Program-made: the position numbers and the translations under genes
Part shown: piece by piece, positions 1-7,400 of the stretch
How positions within the stretch are numbered: position 1 is the first letter of the stretch
Layout of the letters: the number at the start of each line of letters is the position of its first letter
Assembly (NCBI GenBank): GCA_029250825.1
Contig: JAQXEN010000044.1
Span: 143,495-207,494, forward strand
Length of the DNA: 64,000 nt
From: Porticoccaceae bacterium
GTDB taxonomy: Bacteria > Pseudomonadota > Gammaproteobacteria > Pseudomonadales > Porticoccaceae
Direction: 5' to 3'
Notes under the pieces: model-generated
The model's input: only the letters and a program-made list of their open reading frames with translations
Told to the model about the DNA's origin: nothing
Databases searched by the model: none

Positions 1-336
1 TCTCCTACCGAAACATATAAGTTGGCCAATATTCTTGAGCGCAATGGATTTTCGGTACTCTCGGCGGACTCTGGTGAACAGGGACTTAATCTAGCGCGAG
101 ATGAGCAGCCGGATGTGGTTTTGATGGATATTGTGATGCCCGGACTAAATGGCTTTCAAGCAACGCGACAGCTCAGCCGTAACAAGGATACGCAACATAT
201 CCCAGTCATTATTGTTACCGCTAAAAATCAGCAGGCAGATCAGGTTTGGGGTGAGCGTCAGGGCGCCAAAGCCTATTTGGTAAAGCCCATCGATGAGAAG
301 CAGTTAGTTTCAGCCATCACTAGCGTCTTAAATTAG
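1..336 (+). CDS. pilH: Twitching-motility response regulator PilH (5' partial)
   Basis: Single-domain CheY-like receiver of the Pil-Chp system, which controls type IV pilus extension and retraction. The frame is open from base 1 (SPTETYKLANILE), so the beginning of the gene, with the acidic-pair strand, lies outside the window. The phosphoacceptor Asp is in VVLMDIVMPGLNGFQ, the conserved Thr in IPVIIVTAK and the conserved Lys in YLVKPID. The remaining length matches the full PilH family minus about ten residues. The TTG near base 22 is an internal Leu codon, not the start. pilI follows after 11 bp, so the two are cotranscribed. The identity is secure from context and motifs; pilG would be expected just upstream. 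Confidence 0.93.
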   Translation, partial: SPTETYKLANILERNGFSVLSADSGEQGLNLARDEQPDVVLMDIVMPGLNGFQATRQLSRNKDTQHIPVIIVTAKNQQADQVWGERQGAKAYLVKPIDEKQLVSAITSVLN

Positions 337-347
337 GAAGACGAGCA

Positions 348-881
348 GTGTCTAAAGTCAAAAAGCTTTTTTCAGCAATCAGTGGCGTGGCGGGCCGTTT
401 CAGTGAGACGGTCTATGGCCTGCCCGCACAAAAGCAAATAGTCGAGGCACGCAAATTAATCGCGTTCAATGTGCTCGGCTATGACTATCTGATTCCCTTG
501 GATGAAGTAAGCGAAATACTTGAACTGCCTGAGTCCATAAAACTGCCTCGCGTTAAATCTTGGATTACCGGTTTGGCCAATGTTCGGGGCCGTCTTTTGC
601 CCATTGTTGATCTCGCCGCTTTTCTTGGTGGCAGCCTGTGCAGCACAGTCCGTGATCGCCGTGTGCTGGTGCTGGATATCAACAGTGTTTACGTTGGCGT
701 TATTGTCGACAGTGTTCAGGGCATTAAATCCCTGCCTGTAGATCAACATCAAAGCGTATCTAGCCAATGTCCAATGGCCCGTTTCACCGATGGAATATTT
801 ATCGAGGAAAAGCAGTCACTGTCACTTTTTTGTGCACGCAAACTGATTGAGGACGATCAGTTTATGACAGTCGCTATTTAG
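348..881 (+). CDS. pilI: CheW-like adaptor PilI
   Basis: CheW-domain scaffold that couples the receptor PilJ to the histidine kinase ChpA/PilL. The protein has 177 residues. After a short basic N-terminus the CheW fold runs from about residue 35 to 170, with typical strands (LIAFNVLGYDYLIPLDEVSEI, shown in part; GLANVRGRLLPIVDL; VLVLDINSVYVGVIVDSV). The GTG start at 348 is preceded by AGGAAG ending about 8 nt upstream. It sits between pilH and pilJ as in Pseudomonas. The 96 bp before pilJ contain T-rich tandem units, described separately. Confidence 0.92.
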   Translation: MSKVKKLFSAISGVAGRFSETVYGLPAQKQIVEARKLIAFNVLGYDYLIPLDEVSEILELPESIKLPRVKSWITGLANVRGRLLPIVDLAAFLGGSLCSTVRDRRVLVLDINSVYVGVIVDSVQGIKSLPVDQHQSVSSQCPMARFTDGIFIEEKQSLSLFCARKLIEDDQFMTVAI

Positions 882-924
882 TTTTTAAGTTCTAGGTTTT
901 TAATTTTAGGTTTTAAAATTATTC
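882..924. repeat. Degenerate 15-bp tandem repeat in the pilI-pilJ gap
   Basis: Three head-to-tail AT-rich units lie between pilI and pilJ: TTTTTAAGTTCTAGG (882-896), TTTTTAATTTTAGG (897-910) and TTTTAAAATTATTC (911-924). The first is close to units at 43638-43697, for example TTTATAAGCTCTAAG. No coding function is visible. Confidence 0.5.
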
Positions 925-977
925 AACTGTGCAACTGCAAGAAATAATTGCAATACCGAATAGACATGGAGGATTAC

Positions 978-3308
978 ATGAGCAAATCTACCGGCAAAGG
1001 ATCGCTTTTTCGCAGCTTAATTATCGCGCTGGGCATCATCTGTATCGCCGCTGCGGCGTACAGCATCGTTGAGGTCAACAGACAGACCAAAAACGACCAA
1101 ATGAACAATCAAAGCATCGCTAACCTACGCATAAAGGCACTGCGTATTACCAAGTTGGCTGACGATGCTGTTGCGGCGAGAGAGGAAGCTTTTAGCTCCC
1201 TCACCGGCCTGAGTTCAGAGATGGAACGGGGCTGGAAAACCTTACAGCAACTGCTCAATAGTCAGGGTGAAATTTCACGCCCGCAAATAAAATTAGTCGC
1301 TGACAGTTGGAGTAAAGTTCAGGGTGAATTAAACCAGTTAGCTGATAGCCGTGAGACAGTTATTTTTGTCTCCACTGTTGCCAGAAAGCTTAATGCCACT
1401 CTGCCTCAGGTTCAGGACAACGCAGGTCAGGTTGTGGACTCCTTGATCGCCCAGTCAGCACCTGCCGGGCAGATCGCAATTGCTCAGGAACAGCTCTGGC
1501 TGATTGAACGTATCGGTCGCAATATCGACAAAATGATCCTTGCTAGTGGTGATGCCAATGTTGCTGCGGATCAGTTTAAAAGTGATTCCAATGTATTTCA
1601 CGATACTCTGGACTCGATGAAAAATGGCAACTTTATTCTTGGTATTACGAAAGTAAAAAATAAGGAAGCTCTGGCTAGCATTGATAAAATTCAGACGTCA
1701 TTTGAAGTGGTCGCCAATGATATTGATCGAATCTATAGCTCGGCCAACAATCTCTCTAGTGCACGAAAGTCCGCCGAGAACCTGCTCGCCGATGTGCCGG
1801 TTCTACTGACCCAGCTCGACAATCTGGATAACACCGTCGCCGGTCTTGCCGATTCGAAAAAACGCTTATTTAACGATGTCACCAGTCTCTCCTCCATCGC
1901 CGGTTTCTTTGCGGCACTGGTGATATTGGGCTTTATTAACTTTAGAGCGACACGGCGAAATCTTATTGAAGCGGAGCAGGTAAAAGATAAAAACCAGCAG
2001 GCGATCTTGCAGCTGCTAGACGATATCTCAGATCTGGCTGACGGCGATTTGACTGCAGAGGCCACGGTTACCGCCGACTTTACCGGTACCATCGCCGACT
2101 CGATTAACTTCGCTATCGGCGAACTGCGAAGCCTAGTGGAAAATGTCGCTAGCTCCTCGGCAAAAGTGGCAGGTTCTGCAGATGAAACTCGTGCCACATC
2201 GCTGCAGTTGGCTGAGAGTGCCGAACACCAGGCTCAGGAAATTGCCGGCGTCTCGGCGGCGATTAACGAAATGGCCATCACAATTGATCAGGTCTCTTCC
2301 AATTCCGCTGAGTCAGCTGCTGTAGCAGAGCGCTCAGTATCCATCGCCAAGAATGGTACTCAGGTTGTACGCAATACCATTGAGGGCATGGACACTATCC
2401 GCGAGCAGATTCAGGACACATCTAAACGTATTAAACGCCTCGGTGAAAGTTCACAGGAAATCGGCGATATCGTATCGCTGATTAACGAGATTGCCGAGCA
2501 GACCAATATCCTTGCTCTAAATGCCGCGATACAGGCGGCGATGGCCGGTGAGGCCGGTCGTGGTTTTGCCGTGGTAGCGGATGAGGTTCAGCGTCTCGCC
2601 GAGCGCTCCGCCACAGCCACCAAGCAAATCGCCGGCTTGGTAAAAACCATTCAGAGTGACACCAATGAAGCGGTGAGTTCAATGGAACAGACCACCGCTG
2701 AGGTAGTTAAGGGTGCTGAGCTGGCCCACAGTGCAGGTATCGCCTTGGAAGAAATTGAAAGTGTATCAACCAATCTTGCAGAGTTGATTCAGGATATTTC
2801 AGAAGCGGCAAAACATCAGGCCACCACTTCAGCCCATATTTCCAACACCATGAATGTAATTCAGGAAATTACTTCCCAAACCCTATCCGGCACTAATGAT
2901 ACCGCCACCTCTATTGGTGAGCTGGCCGAGATGGCTGTGGAAATGAAGCATTCTGTAAGTGGCTTTATTCTTCCCGATTCGGTTCAGGATCCAGCCCTGA
3001 GCGATGCGGGGGAGCCAGACTCAGAGTTAGATAAGCAATTGGACGATGATCAGTTGGGAGCAATGTTTGCCGTTGCCACTGAGCCACAGCCAGATCACCA
3101 TGAGGCTGATAGTGAAGGCTTGCTTGCAGAGGACGGTACTAAAGGTGAAGGCTTGAATTTGGATTTTGTCGCCAGCACCGACTTTGATCAGGACTTTAAC
3201 GAAGACCTCGAGGTTGATATTGAAGATCCAGAAGAGCTTTTGCATCTGGAAGAATTTGAGGCGGAAATCGAAGCCATGCTGAGTGATGAGGGTGATAAAA
3301 AGGCATAG
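978..3308 (+). CDS. pilJ: Type IV pilus methyl-accepting chemoreceptor PilJ
   Basis: Transmembrane chemoreceptor of the Pil-Chp pathway, thought to sense the pilus state. TM1 is at about residues 10-30 ([20 protein letters not shown]), followed by a helical periplasmic domain, TM2 at about 308-328 ([18 protein letters not shown]), a HAMP-like segment and the cytoplasmic signalling hairpin. The hairpin tip reads [20 protein letters not shown]. The ATG at 978 is preceded by TGGAGGA with good spacing and is preferred to an in-frame upstream TTG at 948. The family core ends at about residue 667 (GFILPD). A further ~109 acidic residues, rich in Asp and Glu, extend beyond the end of Pseudomonas PilJ. 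Confidence 0.93.
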   Translation: MSKSTGKGSLFRSLIIALGIICIAAAAYSIVEVNRQTKNDQMNNQSIANLRIKALRITKLADDAVAAREEAFSSLTGLSSEMERGWKTLQQLLNSQGEISRPQIKLVADSWSKVQGELNQLADSRETVIFVSTVARKLNATLPQVQDNAGQVVDSLIAQSAPAGQIAIAQEQLWLIERIGRNIDKMILASGDANVAADQFKSDSNVFHDTLDSMKNGNFILGITKVKNKEALASIDKIQTSFEVVANDIDRIYSSANNLSSARKSAENLLADVPVLLTQLDNLDNTVAGLADSKKRLFNDVTSLSSIAGFFAALVILGFINFRATRRNLIEAEQVKDKNQQAILQLLDDISDLADGDLTAEATVTADFTGTIADSINFAIGELRSLVENVASSSAKVAGSADETRATSLQLAESAEHQAQEIAGVSAAINEMAITIDQVSSNSAESAAVAERSVSIAKNGTQVVRNTIEGMDTIREQIQDTSKRIKRLGESSQEIGDIVSLINEIAEQTNILALNAAIQAAMAGEAGRGFAVVADEVQRLAERSATATKQIAGLVKTIQSDTNEAVSSMEQTTAEVVKGAELAHSAGIALEEIESVSTNLAELIQDISEAAKHQATTSAHISNTMNVIQEITSQTLSGTNDTATSIGELAEMAVEMKHSVSGFILPDSVQDPALSDAGEPDSELDKQLDDDQLGAMFAVATEPQPDHHEADSEGLLAEDGTKGEGLNLDFVASTDFDQDFNEDLEVDIEDPEELLHLEEFEAEIEAMLSDEGDKKA

Positions 3309-3337
3309 ATAAACAGTCGATAAAAAAGGGCTTTTCA

Positions 3338-4222
3338 GTGGCCGTTAAAGCAGAGAAGGCAATTCTTCAGAGCAGCGAAATGGGCTATTTCGATATTTGG
3401 AAAGCGGCCATTGAAGAGCGTACCGGTGTTCAGATTACATCTGACCGCGAGTGCGCCTTAGCCGCTTTGCTGAATCGAAGAATGCTCGAATTAGACCTTA
3501 TCGATGTGGATGAGTATCTAAGTGAAACCCTGGATGTCACCCGAGGTGCACAGGAGTGGAGCGGTCTGGTGGACGGTTTGCTGGTTAAAGAAACTAGCTT
3601 CTTCCGTCATCGCCCCTCATTTGATCATGTGGCTCAGTGGGTTAAAGAGACAGTTATGGGCAAGCAGTTTGTCGGGCCACTCTGGGTATGGAGTCTCGGC
3701 TGTTCAACGGGTGAGGAAGCCTACTCGCTGGCAATCATAGTTGAGCGCGCTATGAGAGAGGTCGGTCGCGAACCGCGCTTTGGCATTATCGGTACTGATA
3801 TCAGTCGCGAAGCTATATTTCAGGCCCGTCGTGGTATATATCGCGCCAGCAAGATGAGTGCGGTTGATCAGTCTACCTACGACAATTATTTTGATCAGGT
3901 GGGCAAACAGCTGTGGCGAGTAAAAGCAGATTTAAGACGCCGGGTCTGTTTTCTGACAAGCAATATTCTGACCGATAAATCGCCTTTAATCCGGCGCAAG
4001 ATGCATCTTATTTACTGTCAGAATATGTTGATTTATTTTCGCCGCTGGAAGCGCCGTGAACTAGTCAACCAATTAACCGAACATCTGGATAACCGCGGTT
4101 GTTTAATGTTGGGTTTAGGGGAATTAAGTAATTGGATTCCAGAGGGATTTGCACGCGTTGCGCCGCGAGGTGTTCAGGCATACACCCAGATTGAGACCGT
4201 TGAACAGGGAGAGGTTCTATGA
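3338..4222 (+). CDS. pilK: CheR-type chemoreceptor methyltransferase PilK
   Basis: SAM-dependent glutamate methyltransferase predicted to methylate PilJ. The protein has 294 residues: a helical CheR N-domain (about 15-85), then the catalytic domain with SAM motif LGCSTGEEAYSLA around residue 120, GTDIS around 155, and IYCQNMLIYF, the CheR NVLIYF-like signature. The GTG start at 3338 follows an AAAAAAGGG stretch. The stop overlaps the start of the next frame by 4 bp (ATGA at 4219), indicating translational coupling to the beginning of chpA. Confidence 0.9.
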   Translation: MAVKAEKAILQSSEMGYFDIWKAAIEERTGVQITSDRECALAALLNRRMLELDLIDVDEYLSETLDVTRGAQEWSGLVDGLLVKETSFFRHRPSFDHVAQWVKETVMGKQFVGPLWVWSLGCSTGEEAYSLAIIVERAMREVGREPRFGIIGTDISREAIFQARRGIYRASKMSAVDQSTYDNYFDQVGKQLWRVKADLRRRVCFLTSNILTDKSPLIRRKMHLIYCQNMLIYFRRWKRRELVNQLTEHLDNRGCLMLGLGELSNWIPEGFARVAPRGVQAYTQIETVEQGEVL

Positions 4223-4413
4223 GCGACGCTGAACTAAAAAGAATTAAAACATTCACCGGACTTGAATGGTTGGTGGGAGAGATCGAAACCAGTTTGGACG
4301 CAGCTTTTAATGAGCTAGAAGCATTCACTCGAAATAATGATGATGAAACTAAAATACGTTTTTGTCTTGGTCACCTGCATCAGATAACCGGCCCTTTCAA
4401 AATACTTGAGTAA
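4219..4413 (+). pseudogene. chpA: N-terminal 64 codons of ChpA/PilL, cut off by an in-frame TAA
   Basis: This short frame starts in the ATGA overlap with pilK and encodes the usual N-terminus of ChpA-type kinases (LEWLVGEIETSLDAAF, then RFCLGHLHQITGPFKILE). It ends at TAA 4411-4413. The same frame stays open after the stop for nine codons (EGCIFLVEE) and runs into the ATG at 4441 of the 1968-codon frame. The family reads HQ..G....E.YG..LL.EEME across this point, so the stop replaces one residue and no frameshift is involved. It could be a recent nonsense mutation, a sequencing error, a readthrough codon or a split gene with restart. A 64-residue peptide is unlikely to act alone. Confidence 0.75.
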
Positions 4414-4440
4414 GAAGGCTGTATTTTTCTAGTTGAAGAA

Positions 4441-7400
4441 ATGGAGTCTTTGACTCAGGCAATTATTGATAAACAAGTTTCCAATATAAATGAAGCCTGT
4501 GAAATTTTGGTTCAGGCAATTGTTAAGTTGCCAATTTATCTCCGGCAGATTTTGTCGAATCGCGAAGATCGTCCCGAGACCCTTATTTTATTATTAAATG
4601 ATCTGCGCGCGGCGCAAGCAGAGCCGTTAGTTTCAGAGGGCGTTTTATTTGCGCCAAACTTAGAGTCCTTTAAAAATCAAGCCGAGACTCAGCTCTCAAC
4701 AGATCCCAGCCAGCCAACTAGCGATATGATCAAGCGTCTTCGTCAGGTCTATCAACTATCTCTAATCAAAGTGATAAAAGAACAGGACAAGGGGACTAAC
4801 TACTCCAATCTTGAAAAAGTTTTGCAGCGCATGGCTGAGCTATCCAAGGGCACTTGGCGAGCTAGCCTTTGGTCCATAGCGGGTCAAACCCTCAGGTTGG
4901 TGGCATCCGGGGAACTCAAATTTGGTCTGGCGCTAAAAAAACTTTTCCGCACACTGGATACGCAATTAAAGCTGCAGGCCGCAGAAGTTGCTGTGGGAGA
5001 GTGCAGCGCTCCAGAGAGCGGGATATTTAAAAACCTACTCTATTACCTGACCACAATTCAGCCCGAATCAGACGCCTTAAAACGTATCTGGGGGGAGTAT
5101 AACCTTCCCCACGCCTTTCCAGCCGGAACCATCAATCCCGATAATGGGCGCCTGGTACCCCAGTATGATCCCCTAGTTGTGCGCTCTCTCGTTGTGGCTA
5201 TCCAAGGCGAGTTAGCCGCAGTGCGTTCAGCACTTGAGCGATTTTCCATTGAGGGTGGACTCTCTGCTGACGAAGTTCGAGAGGCGCTGCCGGTACTGGG
5301 CAATATGGCTGACACCTTAGCTCTGGTAGGTCAGGGGAAACTGCGCGATGCCACCAGTAAGGTGGACAAAACACTACAGCAAATATTCTTTAATCAAGAT
5401 CAGGGCATCGAAGATCAGGGCATCGAAGATCAGGATATCGCCGATGCCGTGCAAAAGCTTGCTGAAATAGAATTGGCACTGAATACCTGGGCCGCTAGCC
5501 CTGACAAATTCTCTGGAACAGTAGATCTGGATAGCCAGCAAAATCAGTTTGAATTCGACGCTGCCAGCCAGGTGCTTTTGGCGGAAGCGCGCACCGATAT
5601 TGAACGCATTAAAGAAGCGGTTGTTACCTTTATAAACTCCCAGTGGGATTTGCAATTGCTCGCCCATGTACCGGCAATGTTCAAGGAATTGCAGGGGGCG
5701 CTTTGCATTGTCGGGTTGTCCCGGGCCGCGGCGGTTGTGGCTGGCTGTGCCGCCTATGTGGAAAATATTCGTGCAGAGAGGGGGCTTAAGGTTGAATGGC
5801 ACGCTCTGGATACCTTCGCCGATGCGATTACGATTGTTGAGTACTATCTCGAGCAAATTCCTGCCGATGGTAACCTCAAGCAGGATGATGTTTTGATCGC
5901 GGCCGAGGAGAGCATCCAGTCCTTGCTACTAGAAGCCGAAACCGATCATTCCCTCGGGGAACAGGCAGTGGTAGCAAGCAGTGAGTTGCATGCAGAGCCG
6001 GAAGAAATCATTCATGAGTTGGCTCTGCTAAATGAGTTAAGTGAGTCTGAGGAGCTAGATCAGCCAGAGGAATTAGAAGAGCCACAAGAACTAAATGTCA
6101 GCCCGCCCCAGAAGCTGCAATCGAAAGCCCGTAAGGAGGAATCCCCACAGGGCCAAACAATTGTTGAAGACGATGACGATTACCAAGTGGATGCGGAAAT
6201 TATTGAAATTTTTGTTGAAGAAGCGGATGAAGTTCTCGAGTCTCTCAACAGATTGCTGCTCAGCTGGAAAGACCAACTTGAAGACAAAGAGACTCTAGCG
6301 ACTGCCAGACGTGCATTTCATACGATTAAAGGCAGCGGTCGCATGGTCGGCGCTATGGTTGTTGGTGATCTGGCCTGGTCGATTGAAGAGCTGTTAAATC
6401 ACGCGACCAATGGGCATCTAAAATGCACGGAGACGATGGTCGACCTTGTGGCCGAGGCGACTAACTTGCTCGGAAAAATGATTCCGGCTTTTGCTGCCAA
6501 TCAGCCCTGTGAAGAATCTGAGCCTATGGCGGCAATTGTTGAAGTGGCGAGACGCCTGGGTGAGGGTGAGACCGTTGGCCAACTTCCCGCGGAACTGTTA
6601 GATCTCGAAATAAATGCCGTGCTTGAGTCAGATCCGGCTCAAGCTCCGAAGACGGATATAGATGAGTCTTATGGCATCGTTGATAAAGAGCGAGCCGCAG
6701 ACGCCACTGATAACAAACTAGAGGATCAAGCAGAACACGAAGCCATACTGTTAGAGATGTTTTTTAATGAAGCTCAGGGCCATTTGAAAACCATTGACGA
6801 TTTTGTACTGCAAGCTCGAAATTCGGCACCGCTTTACAAGGCCCCCTCTCCAGCGCTGCAAAGAGCCTTACATACCCTGAAAGGCACTGCAGAGATGGCT
6901 AGCTTCTCAGAACTTAGCGAGTTGGTGACACCGCTTGAGGAGTTTATTAAAGAGCTGCATCACCATCGTATTTTTGTCGATGAGGATATTATTCATCTGG
7001 TTGAAGATGCGGCACATTTTTTTCGCGCTATTTTAGGTCGCATGACCGGTGGTGAAACTGTCGAGCTGCAGGGGCTGCCGCTGTTCCGCGCGCGACTTTC
7101 AGAGCTGCGGGAAAAGGCCATTGGCCATTTATTGCGTGGTGCCGAAAATGATAACGACGGCAAGGATTTTGTCGCAGTAAAACGCCTTATGGCAGAGGGC
7201 CTGCTGGCGCTGCAGAATTATCCTGCGCTGTATGATTATTTAGAGCGTCAAACCACGCCGCCTAGAGTGATATTTAATCAACTGCTATCGGATTTAAACA
7301 GTATTCAGCAACAGCTAATGGATGCTGATATAGCGCCAATTTTAGAACTCGCCGGATTGATGACGCCGATCTATCGTGCCTTGCTAGAGCTGGGTTCGGT

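Noticed and set aside
22..24. TTG as the start of pilH
   Set aside because: The frame is open to base 1 and encodes conserved PilH residues (SPTETYKL) before it, so the gene is simply cut by the window edge.
948..977. Upstream TTG start for pilJ
   Set aside because: The ATG at 978 has a far better Shine-Dalgarno sequence (TGGAGGA) and the extra ten residues are unlike the family.
4411..4440. Frameshift in chpA
   Set aside because: The reading frame is the same on both sides of TAA 4411-4413, so this is a nonsense codon and not an indel.
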